From positions 1 through 64,000 of the forward strand of contig CALBKH010000002.1 of assembly GCA_937892955.1 (NCBI GenBank): a DNA stretch of 64,000 nt, given 5' to 3'. This DNA comes from an uncultured Alphaproteobacteria bacterium. GTDB taxonomy: Bacteria > Pseudomonadota > Alphaproteobacteria > Rhizobiales > Ancalomicrobiaceae. The stretch's first letter is position 1. Each line of letters begins with the position of its first letter. Below the pieces are notes generated by a model that saw only the letters and a list, made by a program, of their open reading frames with translations, was not told where the DNA came from and did not search any database. Made by a program: the position numbers and the translations under genes. Of this stretch, positions 27,326-38,465 are shown piece after piece.

Positions 27326-28363
27326 TCAGCGGCGTGCGGCGACCGATGCGGCCCGGGCGAGCTTCAGAATCGCCTCCGAAACGATGGCGCCGGCCAGATG
27401 TGGCTTGGCGCGGCTCTGATGCATGGTCTCGTCGAGGAGGTCGAGGGCGCGGGCGATGCGCTCCTTCGACCACAGGCCGAGCTGGCGGGCGACGACCGGG
27501 CGGCGGCGGAAGAAGACCGGCGGCTGCAGGCGCTCGACGACGTCGGTGGCACTGCGACCGGGGCCGATCTCGGCGCGAGCGCGGTCGAGCAGCTGGAAAT
27601 GGCGGATCAGCATGGTGCCGGCGACCGAGGGCGGAATGCCGGAGGCCTCGAGTTTGCGCAGGGTGGCGTCGGCATCGGCGAGATCGCCGCCGGCGGCCGC
27701 GTCGATGAGTTCATCCATGGCGAAGGCGGAAGCGTCGCCGACGATGGCGGCGACATCTGCGAGGGTGATGCGCGGCTGTCCGTGGGCATAGAGGCAGAGT
27801 TTGCGCAATTCTCCGCGGGAGGCGAGGCGATCGGCGCCGAGGTGGGCTTCGAGGGCCTCGCGGGCGTCGCGATCGATGTCGAGCTTCGCCTCCTTCAGTT
27901 CCTGATCGACCAGGCGGGCGATGTCCTGGGCGGTGTCGGGGTAGCAGGGGATGGCGACGGCGGTCGGATGGTCCTCGACCTTCTTCCTGAGGCCGGTGCC
28001 CTTCTTCAGATCGCCGGCCTCGATCACCACCAGCGACCCGGTATCGGGGCGTTCGAGCAGAGGTTGGACGGCGGGCAGGACGTTTCGGGCGCCGCAATCG
28101 CGTACCCACACGACGCGGCGATCGCCGAAGAGCGAGACGGTCGTCGCCTCGTCGATCAATCGGGCCGGGTCGGAGGAGATCTCGGTGCCGTCGAGACGGA
28201 CGAGGGAGAAGGGATCGTCGACCTTTCCGGCGGCCGCCTTGACGATCGCCGAGGCGCGTTCGGCGACGAGGCCGTCGTCCGGGCCGTAGACGAGCACGAC
28301 CGCCGCCCGTTCGGACGGGCGGCGGATGAAAGGCTCGATCTCCGACGGTTTCAACGCGACCAT
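27326..28363 (-). CDS. holA: DNA polymerase III delta subunit
   Basis: A 345-residue clamp-loader subunit that opens the beta sliding clamp. It shows the delta-family pattern: VVLVYGPDDGLVAERA near residue 25 (the degenerate P-loop region), VRLDGTEISSD, VVVIEAGDLKKGTGLRK, and a helical C-terminal collar domain (LIRHFQLLDRARAEI, ending ARAASVAARR). It is third in a minus-strand group after leuS and lptE; the gap to lptE is 30 bases. This order is standard in alphaproteobacteria. Confidence 0.93.
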   Translation of the reverse strand: MVALKPSEIEPFIRRPSERAAVVLVYGPDDGLVAERASAIVKAAAGKVDDPFSLVRLDGTEISSDPARLIDEATTVSLFGDRRVVWVRDCGARNVLPAVQPLLERPDTGSLVVIEAGDLKKGTGLRKKVEDHPTAVAIPCYPDTAQDIARLVDQELKEAKLDIDRDAREALEAHLGADRLASRGELRKLCLYAHGQPRITLADVAAIVGDASAFAMDELIDAAAGGDLADADATLRKLEASGIPPSVAGTMLIRHFQLLDRARAEIGPGRSATDVVERLQPPVFFRRRPVVARQLGLWSKERIARALDLLDETMHQSRAKPHLAGAIVSEAILKLARAASVAARR

Positions 28364-28393
28364 GATTCGCTTCCGAAACGCCGCGCGCCGACG

Positions 28394-28919
28394 TCAGCGG
28401 TGCGTGGCGAAGAAGACCGCGAGCTTGTTGCGGATGTCGCCGGCGACGACGGTGGCGACGCGGTTCTCGGCGTCGCGCTTGGCGCGGACGTCGGCGTAGC
28501 GCTGGGGCGAATAGTCGTAAGCCGCCTGCGCGAAGCTGGTGCCGGTGGTGACGGTGGCGCCGGAAGCGATGTCGACCAGGGCGTAGGTCGCGGTGATCCG
28601 CTCGACATAGGCGGACGGCAGATTGCGATAGCGCTCGACGCCGACGGCATTGTCGATCGAGGTCACGGTCAGCTCGAGGCGATAGACCGGCTTGCCTTCG
28701 ACGTCGCCGGCGCCGCCGTAGAGGCCGAAGACCAGTTCGTTGCGCACCTGCTGGCCGACCCGGCCGGAGACCGCGCCGACGTCGATCGAGCGCATCGCCG
28801 GGACGGTGCCGGAGGCCTTGCCGTAGAGCGGACGCGGGCCTTCGGTGCAGCCGGCGAGGCCGGCGGCGGCGAGGCCGAGGGTGGTGCCGAGGACGAGGCG
28901 GCGAAGGTGGGCGAACCGA

Positions 28920-28933
<14 letters not shown>
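28394..28933 (-). CDS. lptE: LPS-assembly lipoprotein LptE
   Basis: A 179-residue outer-membrane lipoprotein that plugs and assembles the LptD translocon for lipopolysaccharide. Lipobox LAGC with Cys29 follows an N-terminal hydrophobic helix; after it come RPLYG, typical of alphaproteobacterial LptE, and a small alpha/beta domain with RLELTVTSIDNAVG and AYDYSPQRYADVRAKRDAE. The start overlaps the 3' end of leuS by 14 bases, so translation is probably coupled. Conservation is low in this family, so context (leuS-lptE-holA) is a large part of the call. Confidence 0.9.
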
Positions 28934-31538
<2,605 letters not shown>

Positions 31539-31769
31539 GGATCTCGTCGTCCGTCGGGTCGGGTTCGGGCGGCGCCACGCGAGAGTTCGGGATCGCGCGA
31601 TGTGCGTCGTCTCTGGTCGGCGCCGACCTTCACCAGAAAGACGCGGACGGGTCAATGGTTTCCGGCCGATTCCGGCGCCTGCGGCAGCGTTCGCGAGAGG
31701 GTGCGTGGCGGATCGGTCGCCCTTCGTGCTAAGGCGGCGGGCATCGAGACCCGCGAGGACCGCTCATCC

Positions 31770-32441
31770 ATGACCGCCGCCGACAATCTCGCCGAGATCC
31801 GCAACCGCATCACCCGCGCCACCCGCATCGCCGGCCGCCCGGCCGGATCGGTCACGCTGGTGGCGGTGTCGAAGACCTTCTCGATCGAAGAGATCCGCCC
31901 GGTGATCGAAGCGGGGCAGCGGGTGTTCGGCGAGAACCGGGTGCAGGAGGCGAAGGCCAAGTGGCCGACCCTGCGCGCCGAGACGGGCGATCTCGAGCTG
32001 CACCTCATCGGTCCGCTGCAGTCGAACAAGGCCGGCGAGGCGGTCGAGCTCTTCGACGTGATCCACACGGTCGATCGCGACAAGATCGCCGCGGCACTCG
32101 CAGCCGAGATGGCGAAGCAGGGACGGCGGCCGCGGCTCTTCGTCCAGGTCAACACCGGGGCGGAGCCGCAGAAGGCGGGTGTCGATCCGCGGGAGGCGGT
32201 CGCCTTCGTCGAGCGGTGCCGGAACGAGCACGGATTGGCGATCGACGGGCTGATGTGCATCCCGCCGGCCGAGGACGCGCCGGGTCCGCATTTCGCGCTG
32301 TTGGCCATGCTGGCGAAGGAGGCGGGGGCCGGCGGGCTGTCGATGGGCATGTCGTCCGACTTCGAGACGGCGATCGATCTCGGCGCCACCCATGTCCGCG
32401 TCGGCAGCGCCATCTTCGGGACGCGACCGAAACCGGTGTGA
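31770..32441 (+). CDS. YggS/PLPBP-family pyridoxal phosphate homeostasis protein
   Basis: A 223-residue single-domain fold III (alanine racemase-like) PLP protein that buffers free PLP and affects amino and keto acid balance; it has no known catalytic activity. PLP Lys35 lies in VAVSKTFS. Other signatures are GENRVQEAKAKW, LHLIGPLQSNKAGEAVE, VNTGAEPQKAGV and LSMGMSSDFETAI, with HVRVGSAIFG at the end. ATG at 31770 with GAGG upstream. Divergent from leuS. Conventional names are yggS or PLPBP. Confidence 0.93.
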   Translation: MTAADNLAEIRNRITRATRIAGRPAGSVTLVAVSKTFSIEEIRPVIEAGQRVFGENRVQEAKAKWPTLRAETGDLELHLIGPLQSNKAGEAVELFDVIHTVDRDKIAAALAAEMAKQGRRPRLFVQVNTGAEPQKAGVDPREAVAFVERCRNEHGLAIDGLMCIPPAEDAPGPHFALLAMLAKEAGAGGLSMGMSSDFETAIDLGATHVRVGSAIFGTRPKPV

Positions 32442-32486
32442 GTGCCCGTCGGACGAGTCCGGCGATTCGATGCAATCACGAAATGA

Positions 32487-32500
32487 TTTCGATATCGAAA
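32487..32500. repeat. 14-bp perfect palindrome downstream of the YggS gene
   Basis: TTTCGATATCGAAA is a perfect, AT-rich palindrome in a 244-base gap between two convergent genes. It could bind a regulator or simply be part of a 3' structure; nothing ties it to a family. Confidence 0.3.
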
Positions 32501-32685
32501 CGATAGACTCGCACAGAGACTCCTGGGCGGCTGTTTCCGCAGTGGTTCGACCCTTCGGTGCAGCGGCGACGAACGGCCGTGGGTGAGACTCTCAGGGGCC
32601 TTGGCGTCGATCTTCGATTCGAGCCCGTTTCGATTCGGCCGAAGCGAGGTCGGTCACCGAGCCGTCTGCTCTCTGCCCGAGTCGG

Positions 32686-33243
32686 TCAGCCGATCACCAT
32701 CACCGGGTGTGGACCGAGCCGCGGCAACAGCCGGCGCATGTCCTCGGGGCGGAGCGCGACGCAGCCGGCGGTCGGCTCGAAGCCGTCGCGGGCGAGGTGG
32801 AAGAAGATGGCACTGCCACGCCCGATCACCCGCCGCCGGACGTTGGCATCGAGGACGATCACCACGTCGTAGAGATGATCGTCGCGCCGCATCACTTCGT
32901 GCGATCCGCGGAACGGTAGACGGACCGGGCGATTGTAGCGGCCGTCGGCCACATCGTCGCACCAGCCGTCGTCGGCGCGAATCGGCGAGAGCGGCACCGG
33001 ACCGCCCGGCGGCAGAGCGCGATCGGCGCGGCGATGGCCGTAGAGCAGGGCGAAGCGGCCGACCGGAGTGGCGCCGTCGCCTTCCCGCTTGAAACGCGTC
33101 AGGCCGGAGCGACCGAGGGCGCACGGCAGGGTGATGCCGGCGACGGTGAGGAGGCCGAGATGCGGCGCGGCGCCGGGACGCCGGCGGACGCGAAGGAGAC
33201 GCGGCTTCGAGGCGGCGGCGGGGCGGCGAAGCGACAAGGGCAA
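32686..33243 (-). CDS. L,D-transpeptidase (YkuD) family protein
   Basis: A 185-residue YkuD-domain protein. Such enzymes make 3-3 cross-links in peptidoglycan or attach lipoproteins to it. The catalytic pair is seen as His149 (AIFFHLAR) and Cys161 in TAGCVAL, where most relatives have SHGCIRL. The usual start of the fold is seen as ATPVGRFALLYGHRR. Start: TTG at 33243 with GAGGAGG at ideal spacing; a TTG at 33303 would add 20 residues. No clear signal peptide is visible, only a basic N-terminus, which is odd for a cell-wall enzyme. Confidence 0.8.
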   Translation of the reverse strand: MPLSLRRPAAASKPRLLRVRRRPGAAPHLGLLTVAGITLPCALGRSGLTRFKREGDGATPVGRFALLYGHRRADRALPPGGPVPLSPIRADDGWCDDVADGRYNRPVRLPFRGSHEVMRRDDHLYDVVIVLDANVRRRVIGRGSAIFFHLARDGFEPTAGCVALRPEDMRRLLPRLGPHPVMVIG

Positions 33244-33433
33244 CGAGCCTCCTCGAGAATGCGCTCGGAGATCGACCTTCGCCGCGGGCGCGCCACTTGG
33301 CAATCGCCGTGTCGCGCAAATGCCGGCGCCGCCCCGGAATCATGCCGGGCGCCGCCCCGGAGATCACCGCTTGCCAGCACCGGCGGTCCGTCGGATCATG
33401 ACATTTCGACGAAACGGTTCGGGAGGCGGTCTC

Positions 33434-33817
33434 TTGAGCGAGGGTATGGGCGGCGGCGTGCCGGGGGGCGACGACGCCGGACCGTCGGTGATCCGGCTGG
33501 CTCGGGCGAAGGAGGATCGCGAGGTCACCTTCGATCGGCGCGAGCTCTTCGAGATCCTGCGCGTCTACGGGCGGATGGTGGCGAGCGGCGAGTGGCGCGA
33601 CTACGCCATCGACCATCTCGCCGATCGGGCGGTGTTCTCGGTGTTCCGGCGCACTTCGGAGACGCCGCTCTTCCGCATCGAGAAGACCCCGAAACTGGCG
33701 GCGCGTCAGGGCGCCTATGCGGTGATCGACCAGGGCGGGCGCATCCTCAAGCGCGGTGCCGATCTCGCCCGCGTCGTCGCGGTGCTGGAGAAGAAGCCGA
33801 AACTCGTCGAAATCTGA
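33434..33817 (+). CDS. DUF2794 family protein
   Basis: A 127-residue conserved alphaproteobacterial protein of unknown function. After a Gly-rich N-terminus it shows VTFDRRELFEILRVYGRMVASGEWRDYAIDHL, FSVFRRTSETPLFRIEKTPKLA and QGAYAVIDQGGRILKRG, the pattern of DUF2794. No signal peptide or membrane helix, so probably cytosolic. The TTG at 33434 with GGGAGG seven bases upstream is preferred; an internal ATG at 33446 is possible. It is divergent from the L,D-transpeptidase gene. Confidence 0.85.
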   Translation: MSEGMGGGVPGGDDAGPSVIRLARAKEDREVTFDRRELFEILRVYGRMVASGEWRDYAIDHLADRAVFSVFRRTSETPLFRIEKTPKLAARQGAYAVIDQGGRILKRGADLARVVAVLEKKPKLVEI

Positions 33818-33865
33818 CGATCACGCCGCACCGAACGATGCGGCCGGCGCTTTCGCGCGGGGGGC

Positions 33866-34648
33866 TCAGGAGCCGAGCCGCTCGACCCGGCGGGCGCCGA
33901 GGATCGGGCCGGGACCGCCCTCGCCTTCCGCCTGCAACAGGATGGCGCACCCTTCCTCGTTCTCGTGGACCATCTCCTGGCGCGGCAACTCGATGCGCAG
34001 CGCCTTGCCCTTCCACATGCCGATCGGCTGGAGCGCCTTGACCAGGTGGGTGTAGGTGACGGTCCTGCCGGAGTTCTCGCCGCGGCCGATCGGGATCGTG
34101 CGGGTGCGGTCGTAGCGGACGAGCCAGACGGTGGCGCGGGTTCCGGCGAGGGCGTCCGGCCCGTCGGCGATACGAACGACGAGCGAATCGCGGGTCGTCT
34201 CGGCGTCGACGTCGACCATCGGCGCCTCGTTCTTGTCGACGAGGGCCGAAACGGTGCTCTCGATCGCGTCGCGATCGCTGCCGACGACATGGGTGCGGCC
34301 GTCGATCACCACCTGCGGGGTGTAGACGGTGCGGTCGCCGCGCGCTTCGGCATAGCCGCGTTGGCGCTGGGTGAATTCGGGGCGGGCGGCGGTGTCCTTC
34401 CAGCCGAGATAGTCCCAGTAGTCGACGGCGAAGGTGAGCGCGACCAGCGTGTCGTCGGCGGCGAGGCGGCCGAGGAGGGCGTCGGCGGGCGGGCACTTGC
34501 CGCAGCCCTGGCTGGTGAAGAGCTCGATGACGGCGCGCGGCCGGCTCTCGCCGGCGACGGCGGCCCCACCCGCGACGAAGACCGTTGCGACGACGGCGGC
34601 ACATGCGGCGGTGACCGCTATGGCGAGTGCGCCCGGTTTCGTCGACAC
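33866..34648 (-). CDS. DUF1223 family secreted thioredoxin-like protein (copy 1)
   Basis: A 260-residue exported protein of the DUF1223 family. It has an N-terminal signal segment (about residues 1-33) and a thioredoxin-like start with CxxC at Cys49-Cys52 (FTSQGCGKCPPAD), followed by FAVDYWDYLGWKDTAARPEFT, VYTPQVVIDGR and the C-terminal domain with TVWLVRYDRT and GPILGARRVERL. The function of the family is not established; a redox role is suggested by the motif. The GTG at 34648 is chosen because GAGG lies just upstream. It is divergent from the ccm cluster. A second member is at 62365-63057. Confidence 0.85.
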   Translation of the reverse strand: MSTKPGALAIAVTAACAAVVATVFVAGGAAVAGESRPRAVIELFTSQGCGKCPPADALLGRLAADDTLVALTFAVDYWDYLGWKDTAARPEFTQRQRGYAEARGDRTVYTPQVVIDGRTHVVGSDRDAIESTVSALVDKNEAPMVDVDAETTRDSLVVRIADGPDALAGTRATVWLVRYDRTRTIPIGRGENSGRTVTYTHLVKALQPIGMWKGKALRIELPRQEMVHENEEGCAILLQAEGEGGPGPILGARRVERLGS

Positions 34649-34939
34649 CTGTTCCACCTCGTCGGGGTTGATGCGTGGCGCGCCGACGTCGTCCAGGGGC
34701 GACGGCGTCGGTCGGAACCGCGGGCGGAGAATAGTCCGCTGGTCGGCTCTCGAACCAGTCACTTCGGGGTGAGAACCCGCGAAATGACGGAATTTCGTCG
34801 TGAACCCTGGCCGTCGCGACCGATCCGCGCTCCACCGACCGACATTCTCGCGGTTTCCCGTCGCGGCGTCTTCCTGTAAGAGGCAGGCGAGAACCGGTCG
34901 CGCCGAGAGGTCGGCGCCTTCAGACGAGCGGACGGGAGC

Positions 34940-35572
34940 ATGTCGACCAGCGTGAAACGCCTCATCGGCCGTTCCCTGTCGCTCGATCGCGGTGGCCGAC
35001 GGGTGTTGCAGGATCTCTCCTTCGAGGCGGTGGCCGGCAGCGCGCTCGTCGTCACCGGCTCCAACGGCGCCGGCAAGTCGACGCTGCTGCGCCTGATCGC
35101 CGGGCTGCTCCGGCCGGTCGCCGGGGAGATCTCCGTCGAGGGCGGCGATCCGGAGCTGACCATTCCGCAGCAGTGCCACTATTTCGGCCATATGGACGCT
35201 CTCAAACCGCAGCTGTCGGTGGAGGAGAATCTCGGCTTCTGGCGTACCTTCGCCGGCACGCCGGACGACACGGTGATCGAGGCGCTCGATCGCGTCGGGC
35301 TGGCACGTCTGGCGACGCTGCCGGCGGCGTATCTGTCGGCCGGCCAGCGGCGGCGCCTCGCCTTCGCGCGGCTGCTCGTCACGAAGCGGCCGATCTGGCT
35401 GCTCGACGAGCCGACCTCGGCGCTCGACGCGGCGTCGGAGGCGCGGTTGCTCGAGATCGTCGGCGAACATCTCACCGCCGGCGGTCTGGTGGTGGCGGCG
35501 ACGCATCTCGCCCTGCCGTTCGAGCGCATGGACAGCCTGCGCCTCGGCGCCAGCGTGGTGGAGGCGGCATGA
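34940..35572 (+). CDS. ccmA: Cytochrome c maturation ABC transporter, ATP-binding subunit CcmA
   Basis: A 210-residue ABC ATPase that with CcmB and CcmC releases haem-charged CcmE during cytochrome c maturation. Walker A GSNGAGKST (40-48), signature LSAGQRRR, Walker B WLLDEPTSALD, and the CcmA-typical CHYFGHMDALKPQLSVEENLGFW. Start ATG at 34940. Its stop overlaps the ccmB start by four bases (ATGA). The DUF1223 gene is divergent, with 291 bases between. Confidence 0.95.
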   Translation: MSTSVKRLIGRSLSLDRGGRRVLQDLSFEAVAGSALVVTGSNGAGKSTLLRLIAGLLRPVAGEISVEGGDPELTIPQQCHYFGHMDALKPQLSVEENLGFWRTFAGTPDDTVIEALDRVGLARLATLPAAYLSAGQRRRLAFARLLVTKRPIWLLDEPTSALDAASEARLLEIVGEHLTAGGLVVAATHLALPFERMDSLRLGASVVEAA

Positions 35573-36237
35573 GCGCGCTCTCCTCCCTCTTCGTGCGCGA
35601 GATGAAGCTCGCCACCCGGGTCGGCGGCGGCGCGCTGATGGGGGCGCTGTTCTTCCTGATCGTGGTGACGGTGGTCCCCTTCGGCGTCGGACCGGACCTC
35701 AATCTCCTCGCCCGAATCGGTCCGGCGATCCTGTGGATCGGCGCCCTGCTCGCCACGCTGCTATCGCTCGATCGCCTGTTCCAGGCCGACCGCGACGACG
35801 GCGGGCTCGATCTGATCCTGATGGGCGAAACGCCGCTCGAGCTGGTGGTGCTGGTGAAGTGCCTGGCCCATTGGACGGCGACCGGGCTGCCGCTGGTGAT
35901 CGCCTCGCCGGTGCTGGCGATCTTCATGAACATGGAGCCGGTGGCGATCGGTGCGACGACGCTGACGCTGGCGGTCGGTACGCCGGCCCTGACCTTCGTC
36001 GGGGCGATCGGCGCGGCGCTCACCGTCTCCTTGCGGCGCGGCGGGCTGCTGCTCGCCATCCTGGTGTTGCCGCTCACCGTGCCGGTGATGATCTTCGGGG
36101 TGTCGGCGGCGACGGCGGCGGTCCAGGAACCGGTGCCGTTCGCCACGCCGTTCTCGATCCTCGCCGCGCTCGGACTGTTCTCGATGGTGCTCGGGCCGAT
36201 CGCCGGGGCGGCGGCGCTGCGCTTCGCCGGCGACTGA
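35569..36237 (+). CDS. ccmB: Cytochrome c maturation haem exporter subunit CcmB
   Basis: A 222-residue inner-membrane permease subunit with six predicted helices. Family features: N-terminal FVREMKLATRVGGG, LLSLDRLFQADRDDGGLDLILMGETPLELVVLVK and LPLTVPVMIFGV. Translationally coupled to ccmA. A gap of 170 bases separates it from ccmC. Confidence 0.94.
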   Translation: MSALSSLFVREMKLATRVGGGALMGALFFLIVVTVVPFGVGPDLNLLARIGPAILWIGALLATLLSLDRLFQADRDDGGLDLILMGETPLELVVLVKCLAHWTATGLPLVIASPVLAIFMNMEPVAIGATTLTLAVGTPALTFVGAIGAALTVSLRRGGLLLAILVLPLTVPVMIFGVSAATAAVQEPVPFATPFSILAALGLFSMVLGPIAGAAALRFAGD

Positions 36238-36407
36238 GGTCACGTCGACTTGATCCGTCGCAAGGCGTTGCGGCCGAATACGCCTCATTGATGCCGCGCC
36301 GTTCGGGCTCTAGAACGGGTCGCGACGGAGAAGCAGAGCGGAAGCGGTGGGCCGGAAGGTCGCCGACGACGCCGGGACCCGAGACGGGGACCCCACGGGA
36401 CGAGACG

Positions 36408-37139
36408 ATGCGTCTGATCGATTACGCCAATCCCACACGTTTCCTCGGCCTGTCGGCGACGCTGCTGCCATGGCTCGCCGCGGTGACGGCGATCACCTTC
36501 GCGGTCGGGCTCTACATGGTCTTCTTCGTCGCGCCGGCCGACTATCAGCAGGGCGAGACGGTGAAGATCATGTACATCCACGTGCCTTTCGCGTGGTTGT
36601 CGATGTTCTGCTACATGACCATGGCGGCCTCGGCTTTCGGCACGCTGGTGTGGCGCCATCCGCTCGCCGACGTTTCGGCCAAGTGTGCGGCGCCGATCGG
36701 TGCGGCCTTCACCTTCCTGGCGCTGGCGACCGGTTCGCTGTGGGGCAAGCCGATGTGGGGCACCTGGTGGGTGTGGGACGCCCGCCTCACCTCGGTGCTG
36801 GTGCTGTTCATCATGTATCTCGGCCTGATCGCACTGCAGGAGACGATCGAGGATCCGGCGCGGGCCGCCAAGGCGAGCGCCATCCTGACGCTGGTCGGCG
36901 TCGTCAACATCCCGATCATCAAGTTCTCGGTCGACTGGTGGAACACGCTGCATCAGCCGTCGTCGGTGTTCCGCATGGGCGGATCGACCATCGCGACGTC
37001 GATGCTGGTGCCGCTCCTGGTCATGGCGGTCGCCTTCACCCTGCTCTTCCTCGTCTTCCATCTCATGGCGATGCGCAACGAGATCCTGAGGCGACGGATC
37101 CGCGCCATGCGCATGATCGAAGCGGCGGGAGCGGAATGA
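36408..37139 (+). CDS. ccmC: Haem exporter / haem lyase component CcmC
   Basis: A 243-residue six-helix membrane protein that hands haem to CcmE in the periplasm. The tryptophan-rich haem-handling motif WGKPMWGTWWVWDARLTS is present, flanked by His residues (IHVPFAWLSM and the His in WWNTLHQPSS). ATG at 36408 preceded by a GACG-rich, weak ribosome site. The ccmD start overlaps its stop by four bases. Confidence 0.95.
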   Translation: MRLIDYANPTRFLGLSATLLPWLAAVTAITFAVGLYMVFFVAPADYQQGETVKIMYIHVPFAWLSMFCYMTMAASAFGTLVWRHPLADVSAKCAAPIGAAFTFLALATGSLWGKPMWGTWWVWDARLTSVLVLFIMYLGLIALQETIEDPARAAKASAILTLVGVVNIPIIKFSVDWWNTLHQPSSVFRMGGSTIATSMLVPLLVMAVAFTLLFLVFHLMAMRNEILRRRIRAMRMIEAAGAE

Positions 37140-37321
37140 CCATGTTCGGAAACCACGCCGGCTTCATCTTCGCCGCCTACGGCATCGCCATTCTGGTGAT
37201 CGCGGCGCTGTTCGTCTGGATCGTCGTCGACGGTCGCAGTCAGCGCCGGCAGCTCGCCGATCTCGAATCTCGCGGGGTGCGTCGTCGCTCCGAGCGCAGC
37301 GCCGACGGAGGAACGGCATGA
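37136..37321 (+). CDS. ccmD: Haem exporter protein CcmD
   Basis: A 61-residue single-span membrane protein that stabilises the CcmABC-CcmE complex. Pattern: short N-terminus (MTMFGNHAGF), one hydrophobic helix (AAYGIAILVIAALFVWIV), then a basic cytoplasmic tail (DGRSQRRQLADLESRG) as in other CcmD. It overlaps ccmC by four bases and ccmG by four bases, which supports a real gene despite its small size. Confidence 0.9.
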   Translation: MTMFGNHAGFIFAAYGIAILVIAALFVWIVVDGRSQRRQLADLESRGVRRRSERSADGGTA

Positions 37322-37947
37322 ACGACACGCCCGCCGAACCCGAAGCCGAAGCGACGGGCCGACCCGGCAACCGGCGCATTCTGGTGGCGCTGCCGGCGAT
37401 CGTGTTCGCGGCGCTGGCCGGGCTCTTCCTCTATCAGCTGGAGAGCGGTCACGACCCGCACAAGCTGCCGTCGGCGCTGGTGGGCAAACCGGTGCCCGAT
37501 TTCGCCCTGCCGGCGCTCGAGGGCATGTCGCGCGACGGCAAGCCGGTGCCGGGGTTCGGCAGCAGCGAGCTGAAGACGCCGGGCAAGGTGACGGTGGTCA
37601 ACGTCTTCGCGTCGTGGTGCGTGCCGTGCCGACAGGAGCACCCGATCCTGTCGCTGATCGAGAAGGATCCGCGGGTTCGGCTCGTCGGGCTGAACTACAA
37701 GGACCAGCCCGAGAACGCCCGCCGGTTCCTCGCCGCGCTCGGCAATCCCTATTCGGCGATCGGTGCCGACGAGAAGGGGCGGGTCGGGATCGACTGGGGC
37801 GTCTACGGCGTGCCGGAGACCTTCGTCGTCGATGCGACGGGCACCATCACCTACAAATTCGTCGGTCCGCTGTCGGAAACCTCGTTGAAGCAGGTTCTCG
37901 CACCGGAAATCGACAAGGCGGCGGCGCGCGGCAAGCCCGCCTCGTGA
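37318..37947 (+). CDS. ccmG: Periplasmic thiol:disulfide oxidoreductase CcmG (DsbE)
   Basis: A 209-residue membrane-anchored thioredoxin that reduces the apocytochrome c CxxCH motif before haem attachment. Anchor helix about 21-40, then the thioredoxin domain with active site W100-C101-V-P-C104 (FASWCVPCRQEHP), YKDQPENARRFL and the cis-Pro loop YGVPETFVVD. Last gene of ccmABCDG; ccmE, ccmF, ccmH and ccmI are not in this window and must lie elsewhere. Confidence 0.94.
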   Translation: MNDTPAEPEAEATGRPGNRRILVALPAIVFAALAGLFLYQLESGHDPHKLPSALVGKPVPDFALPALEGMSRDGKPVPGFGSSELKTPGKVTVVNVFASWCVPCRQEHPILSLIEKDPRVRLVGLNYKDQPENARRFLAALGNPYSAIGADEKGRVGIDWGVYGVPETFVVDATGTITYKFVGPLSETSLKQVLAPEIDKAAARGKPAS

Positions 37948-37992
37948 GGGGGCCGGCGCGCCGAAACACGCCGACCGATCGTTTCGAAGCGA

Positions 37993-38238
37993 TCAGTAGC
38001 AGACCCGCACCCGACGCCAGCGCCAACGCGGGCCGTAGCTGGTCATCACCCGGACGCGGCGACGCTCGGTGTAGCATCCGTCGCGACGCCAGTGACGATG
38101 GCGGCGGAAGCCGGGCGGCGGCGGGGCTCCGACGATGACACCCGAGCCGGGAACGATGATCTGGGCTTCGGCGACGGCGAGACCGTCGGCGAAGAGGATG
38201 CCGGTGGCGAGCGCGAAGGCGGTGATGATCTTCTTCAC
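37993..38238 (-). CDS. Small secreted Arg/Trp-rich protein with C-x24-C module (paralogue A)
   Basis: An 81-residue protein not recognised as a named family. Signal peptide (about 1-25, ending AVAEA), a Gly/Pro segment, then a very basic C-terminus rich in Arg, Trp and Val with two cysteines, Cys55 and Cys80. The C-terminal 26 residues match those of the gene at 38466-38846 at 16 positions with identical Cys spacing, so the two are tandem paralogues. GTG start at 38238 with GAGGAGA upstream. The two Cys could form one disulfide in the periplasm. It is convergent with ccmG. Confidence 0.7.
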   Translation of the reverse strand: MKKIITAFALATGILFADGLAVAEAQIIVPGSGVIVGAPPPPGFRRHRHWRRDGCYTERRRVRVMTSYGPRWRWRRVRVCY

Positions 38239-38392
38239 GGGGTTCTCCTCTCTTCGTGGCGAGGCGCCGCTGTGACGTCGCCGGCGGGCACGGACTCGCG
38301 GGCGACGGGGTTCCCTGCCACCAGACTGGCGGGTCGAGGATGAACCTCGTCTGAACCGCCGCGCCTTTCGGCCGAATGGGCGAAAACGACGA

Positions 38393-38418
38393 ACGGCCGG
38401 CCCTTTCGGGCCGGCCGT
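38393..38418 (-). terminator. Terminator-like hairpin downstream of paralogue B
   Basis: ACGGCCGGCCC and GGGCCGGCCGT form an 11-bp perfect stem with a four-base loop. On the minus strand it follows the stop of the gene at 38466 and is followed by TCGTCGTTTTCG, giving a modest U-tract. Confidence 0.65.
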
Positions 38419-38465
38419 CGCGATTTTGGATGGTGCGGTGGTCGACGATCACCGCCTCGCGGCCG

